NCBI RefSeq assembly: GCF_036174265.1
Contig: NZ_CP108055.1
Location: 7,130,001 to 7,194,000 of the forward strand
Source: Streptomyces sp. NBC_00285
GTDB lineage: Bacteria; Actinomycetota; Actinomycetes; Streptomycetales; Streptomycetaceae
Reading direction: 5' to 3'
DNA: 64,000 bases
Shown here: in pieces, positions 16,830 to 26,949 of the stretch
Layout of the letters: each line of letters begins with the position of its first letter
Numbering within the stretch: the first letter of the stretch is position 1
Translations under genes and position numbers: made by a program
The notes under the pieces: model-generated
What the model saw: only the letters and a program-made list of their open reading frames with translations
The model's database searches: none
Told to the model about the DNA's origin: nothing

Positions 16830-17915
16830 GTGTCTGCTTTCCCATACAGCACCACATCGACGCCGACGGCGATCGCGGTTCCACCGTCGCTCTCTCTCCC
16901 GGTGATCGAGGCAGCGTTTCCCAGGCAACTGCACCCGTATTGGCCCCGGCTCCAGGAGGGCACCCGTGCCTGGCTTCTGGAAAAGCGGCTCATGCCGGCG
17001 GACAAGGTGGAGGAATATGCCGACGGACTGTGCTACACGGACCTCATGGCGGGCTACTACCTCGGCGCCCCCGACGACGTCCTCCAGGCGATAGCGGACT
17101 TCAGTGCGTGGTTCTTCGTCTGGGACGACCGCCACGACCGTGACATCGTGCACGGCCGCACGGCCGCCTGGCGGCGGCTCAGGTTCCGTTTGCATCGGGC
17201 CGTCGACTCCCCGCAGAGCTCCTTACGTCACGAGGATCCCCTGGTGGCCGGGCTCGCGGACAGTGTGTCGCGGCTGTACTCGTTCCTGCCGCGCACCTGG
17301 AACGTACGCTTCGCCCGGCACTTCCACGATGTGATCGAGGCCTACGACAGGGAATTCCGCAACCGCACCAAGGGAGTTGTTCCCACGGTCGAGGAATACC
17401 TGGCGCTGCGCCGCCTCACCTTCGCCCACCAGATCTGGACCGACCTTCTTGAGCCGAGCGCGGGACGTGAACTCCCGGACGCCGTAAGGAATCACCCGGC
17501 ATTTCGGTGTGCGGCCCTGCTGAGTCAGGAATTCGCGGCATGGTACAACGACCTCTGCTCACTCCCCAAGGAAATCGCGGGCGACGAGGTCCACAATCTC
17601 GGAATCAGCCTCATCACACACGAGGGGCTGACACTCGAAGAGGCGATCCGGGAAATAAGGCGGCGCGTCGAGAAATGCGTGGACGCCTTCCTCGTCGCCG
17701 AAAGCGAAGCCCATCGGTTCGCCGAATCCCTGGACGACGGCACCCTACGCGGAAAGGAACTCAGCGCCGCCGTACGGGCCTGCGTCCGCAATATGCGCCA
17801 TTGGTTCAGCACCGTCTACTGGTTCCACCACGAGTCCGGCCGCTACATGGTCGACAGCTGGGACGACCGGTCCACACCCCCGTACGTAGACAACGAAGCG
17901 GCAGGTGAGAAATGA
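16830..17915 (+). CDS. eizS: Epi-isozizaene synthase (sesquiterpene cyclase)
   Basis: 361 residues from the GTG at 16830 (GGAAGGGG 7 bp upstream), the same length as S. coelicolor SCO5222. It cyclises farnesyl diphosphate to epi-isozizaene, precursor of albaflavenone. Metal motifs sit at the expected numbers: D99-D100-R-H-D and the NSE triad N240, S244, E248. The aromatic contour residues F95, F96, F198 and W203 known from EizS studies are also present. Codon 132 (17223-17225) is TTA, so translation may need the bldA tRNA. The P450 gene overlaps the stop by 4 bp. Confidence 0.95.
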   Translation: MSAFPYSTTSTPTAIAVPPSLSLPVIEAAFPRQLHPYWPRLQEGTRAWLLEKRLMPADKVEEYADGLCYTDLMAGYYLGAPDDVLQAIADFSAWFFVWDDRHDRDIVHGRTAAWRRLRFRLHRAVDSPQSSLRHEDPLVAGLADSVSRLYSFLPRTWNVRFARHFHDVIEAYDREFRNRTKGVVPTVEEYLALRRLTFAHQIWTDLLEPSAGRELPDAVRNHPAFRCAALLSQEFAAWYNDLCSLPKEIAGDEVHNLGISLITHEGLTLEEAIREIRRRVEKCVDAFLVAESEAHRFAESLDDGTLRGKELSAAVRACVRNMRHWFSTVYWFHHESGRYMVDSWDDRSTPPYVDNEAAGEK

Positions 17916-19291
17916 CTCTCGAGTCGGTGCACACCCACACTCCCGCGGCCCAGGAGCCGGGCCACAGGGGCGAACCGCCCCTGGCCGGCGGTCGCGTGCC
18001 CCTCCTCGGCCACGGTCTCAGGCTCGCGCGCGATCCGCTGACCCTGCTGTCCGGGCTCCGGCTCCACGGTGACGTGGTACGCCTCAAGCTCGGCCCCAAG
18101 ACGGTGTACGCGCCCACCACCCCGGAACTGACCGGAGCGGTGGCGCTCAACCCCGACTTCATCATCGCCGGTCCGCTCTGGGAGTCCCTGGAGGGCCTGG
18201 TCGGCAAACAGGGCGTGGCCACCGCGAACGGCCCCCAGCACCGACGCCAGCGACGCACCATTCAGCCCGCTTTCCGGCTCGACGCGATACCGGCGTACGG
18301 GCCGATCATGGCGGAGGAGGCACGGGAACTGGCCGAGCGCTGGCGGCCCGGGGAGACGGTCGACTGCACCCTGGAGTCCTTCCGCGTCGCCGTGCGCGTC
18401 GCGGCCCGCTGTCTGCTGCGCGGCGACTACATGGACGAGCGCGCCGAGCGGCTGTGCGTCGCGCTCACGACCGTCTTCCGGGGCATGTACCGGCGGATGG
18501 TGATACCCGCCGGGCCGCTGTACAAGCTGCCTCTGCCGGCCAACCGCGCATTCAATCGGGCGTTGGCCGATCTGCATCTGGTGGTCGACGAGATCGTCGC
18601 CGAGCGCCGGGCATCCGGTCAAAAGCCGAACGATTTGCTGACGGCATTGCTGGCGGCGAAGGACGAGAATGGCGACCCCATCGGGGAACAGGAGATCCAC
18701 GACCAGGTCGTCGCGATACTCACGCCCGGCGGCGAAACCGTCGCGTCCACGATCATGTGGCTGCTCCAGGTGCTCGCCGAACACCCGGAACACGCCGACA
18801 AGGTGTGCGCGGAAGTCGAATCGGTCACCGGCGGACGTCCCGTGGCATTCGAGGACGTCCGGTCGCTCACGTACACCAACTATGTGGTGGTCGAGACCAT
18901 GCGTTTGTGGCCCGCGGTATGGATATTGACCCGGCGCGCCGTACGGGACACCGAACTCGGTGGCTATCACATTCCGGCCGGGTCCGACATCGTGTACAGC
19001 CCGTACGCGATCCAGCGGGATCCGGAGTCCTTCGACGACAACGCGGAGTTCGACCCGCTGCGCTGGAGTCCGGAACGGTCCGGGACGGTTCCGAAACACG
19101 CCATGAGTCCGTTCAGCACCGGCAACCGGAAGTGCCCGAGCGACCACTTCTCGATGGCCCAGCTGACGCTGATCACGGCGGCGCTGGCCCGGAAGTACCG
19201 CTTCGAGCAGGCGGCCGGGTCCGACGACGCCCCCCGGATGGGCATCACCCTGCGGCCGAACAGGCTCCTGGTGACACCGGTGTCCAGGTGA
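17912..19291 (+). CDS. cyp170A1: Cytochrome P450, albaflavenone synthase (CYP170A type)
   Basis: 459 residues. It oxidises epi-isozizaene through albaflavenols to albaflavenone. P450 signatures: I-helix segment [10 protein letters not shown] (an atypical Gly-Gly-Glu-Thr version), K-helix ETMR, and heme ligand region [10 protein letters not shown], where the usual Gly after Cys is replaced by Pro-Ser. DENGD at 251-255 lies where the second, terpene-synthase-like acidic motif of CYP170A1 was reported. Start is fixed by the ATGA overlap with eizS, so the two are coupled. It converges with the AraC-type gene with 4 bp between stops. Confidence 0.93.
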   Translation: MTLESVHTHTPAAQEPGHRGEPPLAGGRVPLLGHGLRLARDPLTLLSGLRLHGDVVRLKLGPKTVYAPTTPELTGAVALNPDFIIAGPLWESLEGLVGKQGVATANGPQHRRQRRTIQPAFRLDAIPAYGPIMAEEARELAERWRPGETVDCTLESFRVAVRVAARCLLRGDYMDERAERLCVALTTVFRGMYRRMVIPAGPLYKLPLPANRAFNRALADLHLVVDEIVAERRASGQKPNDLLTALLAAKDENGDPIGEQEIHDQVVAILTPGGETVASTIMWLLQVLAEHPEHADKVCAEVESVTGGRPVAFEDVRSLTYTNYVVVETMRLWPAVWILTRRAVRDTELGGYHIPAGSDIVYSPYAIQRDPESFDDNAEFDPLRWSPERSGTVPKHAMSPFSTGNRKCPSDHFSMAQLTLITAALARKYRFEQAAGSDDAPRMGITLRPNRLLVTPVSR

Positions 19292-19295
19292 CGGG

Positions 19296-20261
19296 TCAGG
19301 CGGCCGCCTCCGGACCCTGGAAGGTGCGCCGGTAGGAGTTCGGGGTGGTGCCCACCGCGCGCAGGAACTGGTGGCGCAGCGCGGCCGCCGTGCCGAACCC
19401 GGTTCGGCCGGCGATCGCGTCCACCGTCTCGTCCGTGGCCTCCAGCATCCGCTGGGCCAGCAGCACCCGCTGGCGCAGGATCCAGCGGTAGGGGGTCGTC
19501 CCCGTCTCCTGCTGGAAACGGCGGGCGAAGGTGCGCGGGGACATGTGCGCGCGCTCGGCGAGCTGCTCGACGGTGACCTCCTCGTCGAGGTGCTGCTCCA
19601 TCCACACGAGCACCTCGCCGACCGTGTCGCACTTCGACCGGGGCAGCGGCCGCTCGATGTACTGGGCCTGTCCGCCGTCCCGGTGCGGCGGTACGACCAT
19701 CCGCCGGGCGATCTTGTTGGCGACCTCGGTCCCCTGCTCCTTGCGCACGATGTGCAGACACGCGTCGATGCCGGCGGCCGTGCCCGCGGAGGTGATCACC
19801 GGGTCCTCGTCGACGTACAGGACGTCCGGCTCGACCTTCAGCCGGGGGTACGCCCGGGTCAGCTCGTCCACGTGCCGCCAGTGCACGGCGGAGCGCCGGC
19901 CGTCGAGCAGCCCGGCGGCGGCGAGCACGAAGACCCCGGAGCACACGCTGAGCACCCGGGCCCCGCGGTCGACCCCGCTGCGCAAGGCCTCCAGCAGCTC
20001 GGGCGGGAAGTCCCGTGTCTCGTAGCAGGCACCGGCCGGGACGGCGATCAGGTCGGCCGACTCCAGCCGCTCCAGGCCGTGCTCGACGTGCAGGGAGAAG
20101 CCCGACCGAGAGTCCAGCCTGGGGCCCTCGGCCGAGGCGACCGCGAAGTCGTACACGGGCAGTCCGTCGTCGCTGCGGTCGGTGCCGAAGACCTCGCAGA
20201 CGACGCCGAGCTCGAAGGGATTCACACCGTCCAGGACGACGGCGACCACGTTTTTCAGCAT
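19296..20261 (-). CDS. GlxA-type regulator: DJ-1/PfpI domain plus AraC HTH (possible NrdS)
   Basis: 321 residues from the ATG at 20261. The N-terminal DJ-1/PfpI (GATase1-like) domain, about 5-180, has the nucleophile elbow SVCSGVFVLAAAG. The C-terminal AraC-type double HTH is at about 215-315 (TVEQLAERAHMSPRTFARRF... ETVDAIAGRTGFGTAAALRHQF). Streptomyces nrdAB is reported to be followed by an AraC-like gene, nrdS; this could be that gene, although three other genes now separate it from nrdB. Alternatively it is an independent GlxA-family regulator. Confidence 0.8.
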   Translation of the reverse strand: MLKNVVAVVLDGVNPFELGVVCEVFGTDRSDDGLPVYDFAVASAEGPRLDSRSGFSLHVEHGLERLESADLIAVPAGACYETRDFPPELLEALRSGVDRGARVLSVCSGVFVLAAAGLLDGRRSAVHWRHVDELTRAYPRLKVEPDVLYVDEDPVITSAGTAAGIDACLHIVRKEQGTEVANKIARRMVVPPHRDGGQAQYIERPLPRSKCDTVGEVLVWMEQHLDEEVTVEQLAERAHMSPRTFARRFQQETGTTPYRWILRQRVLLAQRMLEATDETVDAIAGRTGFGTAAALRHQFLRAVGTTPNSYRRTFQGPEAAA

Positions 20262-20386
20262 GCTGCCAGTGTGCCTCAGGGTTGGCAGTAAATCGAGGGT
20301 GTGCGGCAGTCCTGCCACTGTTTGTAAGGAGTCATAAGCGCGACAGTAGTGACATGACTTCAGCGCAGACAGAAGGACTGATCGCC

Positions 20387-20578
20387 ATGCTGACTGTTTT
20401 CGCCATCCTCGTCCTGCTGGTCCTCCCGTCGGTGATCGGGATCGTCCACGACCGCCGCGTCGACCGCCAGATCCGCGAGGCCGAACGGGCCCACCGGGAG
20501 ACCGAGAGGCACCTCCCCAAGGCACCGCGCCCCGCGCGGCAGCCCTACTTCACCAGCACCGTGACCAACCACTCCTGA
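20387..20578 (+). CDS. Small single-span membrane protein
   Basis: 63 residues from the ATG at 20387, chosen because GAAGGA lies 9 bp upstream; an ATG at 20354 would add 11 residues. One N-terminal hydrophobic helix (MLTVFAILVLLVLPSVIGIV) is followed by a charged cytoplasmic tail (RQIREAERAHRETERHL). It is divergent from the DJ-1/AraC gene. Its 3' end overlaps the convergent lipoprotein gene by 34 bp. No family recognised. Confidence 0.5.
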   Translation: MLTVFAILVLLVLPSVIGIVHDRRVDRQIREAERAHRETERHLPKAPRPARQPYFTSTVTNHS

Positions 20579-21000
20579 ATGCCCTTGCAGGAGACCCGGC
20601 CGGTGTCGGTGGCGCACAGCGGACGTGAGGAACTGAGCCGCACCGTGCCCGCCGACACCGCCTTGTACGCGGCGTTCGCGTCACCCGGCAGCAGGACGAT
20701 CCCGCTGTTGGTGGCCTCAAGACCGCTGCCCTCGACGGTGACCGGCTTCCAGGGGCGGCTCTTCGTCCCGTCCAGCGAGACCCGCACCGTGTCGCCCACC
20801 GCGAGGCAGACCGTGCTGCCTCTGTCGGCCGCGTCGAGCTCCGAAACGGGTGTACAGCTGGGTGACGTGGACGCCGAAGGGGGCGACGGTGACACTGTGT
20901 CAGTGTCGCTCCCTTGGCTGCCGGTCTCGGTCCCGCACCCCGCGAGCAGCAGGGTCAGCGCGGCGAGCGCGAGGGTCGTGTGACGGTTCGTACGGCGCAT
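20545..21000 (-). CDS. Small secreted lipoprotein
   Basis: 151 residues. ATG at 21000 with GAGGAGG upstream. Signal peptide (residues 1-20) ends in the lipobox LLAGC, so it is anchored outside the membrane. A Ser/Pro/Thr-rich linker (about 24-48) precedes a roughly 100-residue beta-rich domain with four cysteines that could form two disulfides. No enzymatic motif. It lies downstream of the S53 peptidase on the same strand, 104 bp away. Confidence 0.7.
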   Translation of the reverse strand: MRRTNRHTTLALAALTLLLAGCGTETGSQGSDTDTVSPSPPSASTSPSCTPVSELDAADRGSTVCLAVGDTVRVSLDGTKSRPWKPVTVEGSGLEATNSGIVLLPGDANAAYKAVSAGTVRLSSSRPLCATDTGRVSCKGIQEWLVTVLVK

Positions 21001-21104
21001 GAGTGCCTCCTCTTCCCCTTGGACGTATGACCCGTACACCTGGATCCAGGCCGGGCCCCGGTCGCGAAGGCCGCGACCGGGGCCCGGGGTCATGAGGGGG
21101 AGCG

Positions 21105-23162
21105 TCAGCTGGTCGTCACGGCGGTGTCGTCGAGGACGAAGCTGGTCTGGAGCGAGGAGTCCTCGACACCGCTGAACTTCAGGGCGACGGTGGAGCCGGC
21201 GTACGAGGACAGGTCGAAGGACTTCTGGACGTAGCCGGAAGCCGCGTTGACGTTGGAGTAGGTGGCCAGGGTGGTCGAACCGGCGGTGACCGTCAGCTTG
21301 TCGTAGGCAGTGCTGCCGGTCTCGGCGGTGTCGATGTGCAGGTAGAAGGTGAAGGTGGCCTTGCAGCCGCTCGGCACGGTCACCGACTGGGACAGGGTGT
21401 CGGTGTGCGCGGAGCCGTACCCGTCCAGCCAGGCGTAGTACGAACCGGCGTGCGCCGCCTCACTGCTGGAGTTGGTGATGACGCCGCTGGAGGTGGTCCA
21501 GGTGGTGCTGCCCGACTCGAAGCCGGGGTTGCCGAGCAGCTGGGACGAGGTGCAGGTGCTGCTGGTGGAACCGACCGTCCAGGTGAAGGAGGCCGCGCCG
21601 GAGGCGCCGGTCGAGTCGCTCGCGGTGACGGTGACCTGGTAGGTGCCCGCGGTGGACGCCGTGCCGGAGATCTTGCCGGTGGAGCTGCTGATGGACAGCC
21701 CGGTCGGCAGGCCGCTCGCGCTGTAGGTGAGGGTCGCGCCCGCGCTGTCGCTCGCGCTGATCTGCAGGCTGGCCGTGCCGCCGGTCGTCGTGGACTGGCT
21801 GCCCGGGTTGGTGACGGTCACCGTGTTGCCCGTCGTGGTGCCGGTGGTGAAGGCGGTGGTGCCGTTGGGGGTGCCCCAGCCGGTCGGACCGTCGTAGCCG
21901 GTGGTCGCGGTGCAGAAGTACGAGGTGGTGCAGGAGCCGTTGTTGCCGCTGGTGACGTCGTACAGGTTGCTCGTGTGGCTGTAGGGGTACTTCGCCGGGT
22001 AGTCGCTGGAGCCCGGGGTGCCCGCCAGCGCGTACACACCCGCGATGATCGGCGACGAGGCGCTGGTACCGCCGTAGACGGCCCAGCCGGAACCGCCGTA
22101 GGTGTCGTACACGGCCACGCCGGTGGCGGGGTCGGCGACGGCGGAGACGTCGGCCTCCATGCGCTTGGTGCAGCCCGTGTCCGTCTGCCAGCTCGGCTTG
22201 GGGTCGTAGGCGGAGCAGCCGGAGCCGGTGCCCTCGGTGGAGCTGGTCTTCCAGACGCTCTCGGTCCAGCCGCGGGAGTTGGAGGACGTGGAGAGGGCGG
22301 TGCCGCCGACGGCGGTCACGTACTGGGAGGTTGCCGGGTACTCGGCACCGTAGGCGGAGTCACCGGAGGAGACGGTGATGGCGACACCGGGGTGCTTGAA
22401 GTACGAGGTGTCCTCGCTGGTCTGGGAGGAGGCCTCGGACCCGCCCCAGCTGTTGGAGACGAACTTGGCGCCGAGCGTCACGGCCTCGTTCTCGGCGATG
22501 CCGAGGTCGGAGTCGTTGGCGGAGCTGGCCTCGACGAGGATGATGTTGCAGTTCGGGCAGACGGCGCTGACCATGTCGATGTCGAGCGCTTCCTCGCCGG
22601 CCCAGCCGGTGTCGTTGGTCGGCAGCGAGGTGGTGGAACCGGTCTGGCTGACCTGCTTGAAGCAGCCGTTGGCGACCGTGCACGCCGACAGGCCGTAGGT
22701 CGAGCGGTAGGTCGCCAGGTCGGCGGCCGCGTTGGGGTCGTTGTACGCGTCGACCACGGCGACGGTCAGGCCCGTGCCGCCCGTCGAAGGCAGGTTGTAG
22801 GCGCTGTGCAGGTTGGCCGGGCTGAGCCCGGAGGGAGTGGCGGCGGCGACCGCGGACGCCAGCCGTTGCTTGATGTCGGTCCGGCGCTGGGCGAAGCAGG
22901 ACGCGTGACCGGGGGCCGCGGTGGCACACAGGTGCGTGGTCGGCACCTTCTGGCCGGCCTTGCCGGTCGAGTGGAACGTCTGCCGGCCGGGGGAGGTGAG
23001 CGCCTTGGAGTTCTGGGTGACGCGGGTGGTGTGCGCGGCGGCGGGCGCTGCCTGCGCGGGCACCGCGACGAGTCCCGCCAGGCCGAGGGCCAGGGCGGGT
23101 ATGGCGGCGGTCAGGAGTCTTCGCAGGTTACGTCCGGGCTTGCCGGTGCGTGTCTGACGCAT
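21105..23162 (-). CDS. Secreted S53 (sedolisin) family serine-carboxyl peptidase with Ig-like domain
   Basis: 685 residues; ATG at 23162 with GGAGG upstream. A Sec signal peptide ends near AQA39. Sedolisin catalytic residues are visible: Glu190 and Asp194 (E-x3-D in [10 protein letters not shown]), Asp268 (SSGDS) and nucleophile Ser367 (GGTSASSP). Residues about 475-565 look like a putative Ig (He_PIG) domain ([20 protein letters not shown]). The last 130 residues form a beta-sandwich carbohydrate-binding-like module. The classical 170-190-residue pro-domain is absent. It sits between nrdB and the AraC-type gene, which is not the order I recall from S. coelicolor. Confidence 0.88.
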   Translation of the reverse strand: MRQTRTGKPGRNLRRLLTAAIPALALGLAGLVAVPAQAAPAAAHTTRVTQNSKALTSPGRQTFHSTGKAGQKVPTTHLCATAAPGHASCFAQRRTDIKQRLASAVAAATPSGLSPANLHSAYNLPSTGGTGLTVAVVDAYNDPNAAADLATYRSTYGLSACTVANGCFKQVSQTGSTTSLPTNDTGWAGEEALDIDMVSAVCPNCNIILVEASSANDSDLGIAENEAVTLGAKFVSNSWGGSEASSQTSEDTSYFKHPGVAITVSSGDSAYGAEYPATSQYVTAVGGTALSTSSNSRGWTESVWKTSSTEGTGSGCSAYDPKPSWQTDTGCTKRMEADVSAVADPATGVAVYDTYGGSGWAVYGGTSASSPIIAGVYALAGTPGSSDYPAKYPYSHTSNLYDVTSGNNGSCTTSYFCTATTGYDGPTGWGTPNGTTAFTTGTTTGNTVTVTNPGSQSTTTGGTASLQISASDSAGATLTYSASGLPTGLSISSSTGKISGTASTAGTYQVTVTASDSTGASGAASFTWTVGSTSSTCTSSQLLGNPGFESGSTTWTTSSGVITNSSSEAAHAGSYYAWLDGYGSAHTDTLSQSVTVPSGCKATFTFYLHIDTAETGSTAYDKLTVTAGSTTLATYSNVNAASGYVQKSFDLSSYAGSTVALKFSGVEDSSLQTSFVLDDTAVTTS

Positions 23163-23438
23163 GGGGTACTGCCTCCGTCGTGGGAGTGGGGTGCTCGACG
23201 TTGGTGGCAGGCCTTTGACGCGCGTAGCGGCGGCGGCGCGCGATGCCGTCATGGGCATGACACTTCTACCGTCCTGTGCATGCCGTGTGTGGACATGACA
23301 GGACGGGCAGAACGTAACCGGGCCGGACGAGAGCGGAACAGATGCCTCAGGAGAACTTTGCCGCCCCATAGGAGGTCCATGGACGGCCGATGGCCGGTCC
23401 ATGGCCCACCACATCAGAAAGACGGGGCTGCCGCCGCC

Positions 23439-24464
23439 TCAGAAGTCCTCGTCGAGATCCACCGTGCCCTCCACTGCCACCTGGTAGGCGGACGGACGCC
23501 GTTCGAAGAAGTTGGTCAGCTCCTGGACGCCCTGGAGCTCCATGAAGGAGAAGGGGTTCTCCGAGCCGTACACCGGGGCGAAACCGAGGCGGGTCAGGCG
23601 CTGGTCGGCGACACACTCCAGGTACTGCCGCATCGACTCGGTGTTCATGCCCGGCAGACCCTCGCCGCACAGGTCACGCGCGAACTGGAGCTCCGCCTCG
23701 ACGGCCTCCGCCAGCATGGCGACGACCTCCTGCTGGAGATCCTCGTCGAAGAGCTCCGGCTCCTCCTTGCGCACGGTGTCGACGACCTCGAACGCGAAGC
23801 TCATGTGCATCGTCTCGTCGCGGAACACCCAGTTGGTGCCGGTCGCGAGGCCGTGCAGCAGACCCCGGCTGCGGAACCAGTAGACGTAGGCGAAGGCGCC
23901 GTAGAAGAAGAGGCCCTCGATGCACGCGGCGAAGCAGATCAGGTTGAGGAGGAAGCGGCGCCGGTCGGCCTTGGTCTCCAGGCGGTCGAGCTTCTCCACC
24001 TCGTTGATCCACTTGAAGCAGAACCCGGCCTTCTCGCGGATCGAGGGGATGTTCTCGACGGCGTCGAAGGCCGCCGCCCTGTCCTGCGGATCGGGGAGGT
24101 AGGTGTCCAGGAGCGTCAGATAGAACTGGACGTGGACGGCCTCCTCGAAGAGCTGGCGGCTCAGGTACAGCCGCGCCTCGGGGGAGTTGATGTGCTTGTA
24201 GAGGGTCAGCACCAGGTTGTTCGCCACGATCGAGTCGCCCGTCGCGAAGAACGCGACCAGCCGGCCGATCATGTGCTGCTCGCCCTCGGACAGCTTCGCG
24301 AGGTCGGCGACGTCCGAGTGGAGGTCGACCTCCTCCACGGTCCAGGTGTTCTTGATGGCGTCCCGGTAGCGCTCGTAGAAGTCCGGGTAGCGCATGGGGC
24401 GGAGGGTCAGCTCGAAGCCCGGGTCGAGAAGGTTCTTCTCAGTCTTCTCAGGTGCGGTGGTCAT
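23439..24464 (-). CDS. nrdB: Class Ia ribonucleotide reductase, beta (R2) subunit
   Basis: 341 residues. It supplies the tyrosyl radical for NrdA. Diiron ligands are all present: D77, E108, H111 (EEAVH), E183, E217 and H220 (RDETMHM). The radical tyrosine Y115 stands four residues after H111, as in E. coli Y122. The C-terminal VDLDEDF tail should dock to NrdA. The start overlaps the nrdA stop by one base (TAATG), so the subunits are co-translated under the upstream cobalamin riboswitch. Confidence 0.96.
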   Translation of the reverse strand: MTTAPEKTEKNLLDPGFELTLRPMRYPDFYERYRDAIKNTWTVEEVDLHSDVADLAKLSEGEQHMIGRLVAFFATGDSIVANNLVLTLYKHINSPEARLYLSRQLFEEAVHVQFYLTLLDTYLPDPQDRAAAFDAVENIPSIREKAGFCFKWINEVEKLDRLETKADRRRFLLNLICFAACIEGLFFYGAFAYVYWFRSRGLLHGLATGTNWVFRDETMHMSFAFEVVDTVRKEEPELFDEDLQQEVVAMLAEAVEAELQFARDLCGEGLPGMNTESMRQYLECVADQRLTRLGFAPVYGSENPFSFMELQGVQELTNFFERRPSAYQVAVEGTVDLDEDF

Positions 24465-26818
24465 TACTGGCAGGCCTCGCAGGACTCGGGGTTTTCCAGG
24501 GAGCAGGCGACGGCGTCCGTCTCCTGCTGTACGGGGACCGTCGCCTGAGCGGCGCGGGCGATACGGGTCGCCGGGCGCGAGCGCAGGTAGTACGTCGTCT
24601 TCAGGCCCGACTTCCAGGCGTACGCGTACATCGAGGAGAGCTTGCCGATGGTCGGCGTCTCCAGGAACAGGTTCAGCGACTGCGACTGGTCGAGGAACGG
24701 GGTCCGCGCCGCCGCCATGTCGATCAGTCCGCGCTGCGGGATCTCCCACGCCGTGCGGTACAACGCCCGTACGTCCTCGGGGATCCACGCGAAGTCCTGG
24801 ACCGAACCGCTGGAGTCGCGCAGCGCCTCACGGGTGCGGGCGTCCCACACGCCGAGGTCCTTGAGCTCCTGCACCAGATACGAGTTGACCTGGAGGAACT
24901 CGCCGGACAGCGTCTCGCGCTTGAACAGGTTGGAGACCTGCGGCTCGATGCACTCGTACACGCCGGCGATCGAGGCGATGGTGGCGGTGGGCGCGATGGC
25001 GAGGAGGAGCGAGTTGCGCATACCGACCTGGGCGATACGTTCCCGCAACGCCGACCAGCGCTCGGGCCAGTTCAGCTCCACGTCGTAGTGGTCGGGGTGC
25101 AGCACGCCCTGGGCGGTACGGGTCTTCTCCCAGGCCGGCAGCGGGCCGTTGCGTTCGGCGAGGTCCGCGGAGGCCTCGTAGGCGGCGAGCATGATGCGCT
25201 CGGCGATGCGCGTGGACAGGGCCTTGGCCTCGGGCGAGCCGAAGGGGATCCTCAGCTTGAAGAAGACGTCCTGGAGACCCATCGCGCCGAGGCCGACGGG
25301 ACGCCACCTGGCGTTGGACCGCCCGGCCTGCTCGGTCGGGTAGAAGTTGATGTCGACGACCCGGTCCAGGAAGGTGACGGCGGTGCGGACCGTGGCGTCC
25401 AGCCGCTCCCAGTCGATGTCACCGGTCGTCGTGTCGACGAACGCGCCGAGGTTGACGGAGCCCAGGTTGCAGACCGCCGTCTCCCCGTCGTCCGTGACCT
25501 CCAGGATCTCCGTGCAGAGGTTGGAGGAGTGGACGACATGGCCCGGGGTGGCCGTCTGGTTGGCGGTGCGGTTGGCGGCGTCCTTGAAGGTCATCCAGCC
25601 GTTGCCGGTCTGCGCGAGGGTGCGCATCATGCGGCCGTAGAGGTCACGCGCGGGGATGGTCTTGCGCGCGAGCCCGTTCGCCTCGGCCTTCCGGTACGCC
25701 GCGTCGAACTCCTCGCCCCACAGGTCGACCAGCTCGGGCACGTCGGCGGGGGAGAACAGCGACCACGGGGCGTCGGCGTTGACCCGGCGCATGAACTCGT
25801 CGGGGATCCAGTGCGCGAGGTTCAGGTTGTGCGTACGGCGGGCGTCCTCACCGGTGTTGTCGCGCAGCTCCAGGAACTCCTCGATGTCGGAGTGCCAGGT
25901 CTCCAGGTAGACCGCGGCCGCGCCCTTGCGCCGGCCGCCCTGGTTCACGGCGGCGACCGAGGCGTCGAGGGTCTTCAGGAACGGGACGATGCCGTTGGAG
26001 TGCCCGTTGGTGCCACGGATCAGTGAACCGCGGCTGCGGATGCGGGAGTACGAAAGACCGATGCCACCGGCGTGCTTCGAGAGACGGGCGACCTGGTGGT
26101 AGCGGTCGTAGATGGAGTCCAGCTCGTCGACGGGTGAGTCGAGGAGGTAGCAGGACGACATCTGGGGGTGCCGGGTACCGGAGTTGAAGAGGGTGGGGGA
26201 GGAGGGGAGATAGTCGAGGCGGCTCATGAGCGCGTAGAGCGCGGCGACCTCGTCCAGTGCGCGACGGCTGTCGTCCTCGGCGAGACCGGACGCCACCCGG
26301 AGCATGAAGTGCTGGGGCGTCTCGATCACCCGGCGGGTGATGGGGTGCCTCAGGAGGTAGCGGCTGTGGAGGGTGCGCAGGCCGAAGTAGCCGAAGCGGT
26401 CGTCGCCTTCGGTGTCGACCAGGGCGTCGAGGCGCTCGGCGTGGACCCGCACGAACTCGGCGGTCCGGTCGGCGATCAGGCCCTCGCGGTGTCCGACGGC
26501 GACCGATCCGGTGAACGAGGTGACGCCCTGCGAGGCGGCCTCCGCGGCGATGCTGACAGTCAGCAGCCGGGCGGCCAGCCTGCTGTACGCCGGGTCCTCG
26601 GAGATGAGGCCGGCCGCCGTCTCGGTGGCCAGCTCGCGCAACTCCGACTCGTCGGCCCGCGCGGACCGGCCGCGCAGTGCGGCGGCGGCGACCCGGCCGG
26701 GGTCGGCGTCGGGAAGGTCGGCGGTCAGCGCGGTCAGGGTCCGCAGCAACGCGGTTCCGGGACCGTCCTCGTCGACAAAGGCGGTCGCTGAAACCGGGCC
26801 GGCTGGCGCGATGGTCAC
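24464..26818 (-). CDS. nrdA: Class Ia ribonucleotide reductase, alpha (R1) subunit
   Basis: 784 residues from the GTG at 26818 (GAGGGAGAG upstream). It reduces ribonucleoside diphosphates to deoxy forms. Visible: N-terminal R1 domain, SSCYLLDSPVD (substrate-redox Cys), N-L-C-T-E followed by AVCNLGSVNL (active-site Cys and neighbours), and the C-terminal shuttle pair Cys780-x-x-Cys783. No clear ATP-cone stands at the N-terminus. It is transcribed behind a B12 riboswitch: when cobalamin is present the class II enzyme takes over and this operon is turned down, as shown for S. coelicolor. Confidence 0.96.
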   Translation of the reverse strand: MTIAPAGPVSATAFVDEDGPGTALLRTLTALTADLPDADPGRVAAAALRGRSARADESELRELATETAAGLISEDPAYSRLAARLLTVSIAAEAASQGVTSFTGSVAVGHREGLIADRTAEFVRVHAERLDALVDTEGDDRFGYFGLRTLHSRYLLRHPITRRVIETPQHFMLRVASGLAEDDSRRALDEVAALYALMSRLDYLPSSPTLFNSGTRHPQMSSCYLLDSPVDELDSIYDRYHQVARLSKHAGGIGLSYSRIRSRGSLIRGTNGHSNGIVPFLKTLDASVAAVNQGGRRKGAAAVYLETWHSDIEEFLELRDNTGEDARRTHNLNLAHWIPDEFMRRVNADAPWSLFSPADVPELVDLWGEEFDAAYRKAEANGLARKTIPARDLYGRMMRTLAQTGNGWMTFKDAANRTANQTATPGHVVHSSNLCTEILEVTDDGETAVCNLGSVNLGAFVDTTTGDIDWERLDATVRTAVTFLDRVVDINFYPTEQAGRSNARWRPVGLGAMGLQDVFFKLRIPFGSPEAKALSTRIAERIMLAAYEASADLAERNGPLPAWEKTRTAQGVLHPDHYDVELNWPERWSALRERIAQVGMRNSLLLAIAPTATIASIAGVYECIEPQVSNLFKRETLSGEFLQVNSYLVQELKDLGVWDARTREALRDSSGSVQDFAWIPEDVRALYRTAWEIPQRGLIDMAAARTPFLDQSQSLNLFLETPTIGKLSSMYAYAWKSGLKTTYYLRSRPATRIARAAQATVPVQQETDAVACSLENPESCEACQ

Positions 26819-26949
26819 GTGGGGCTCTCCCTCGCTGGGCACGGGGGCCTTGCGGAGGGCAGGGGGCAGCACACGAGCGCGCACGGCGTCGCGTCCACCG
26901 GCCCATTCCACGAGGCCCGGACGTCATGACACCCGGGCCACGGTGGCCG

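Noticed and set aside
21336..24548. Very long plus-strand open frame (over 1000 codons) opposite the S53 peptidase and nrdB
   Set aside because: Gly/Arg/Val-rich translation with no domain, antisense to two clear genes; a high-GC shadow frame.
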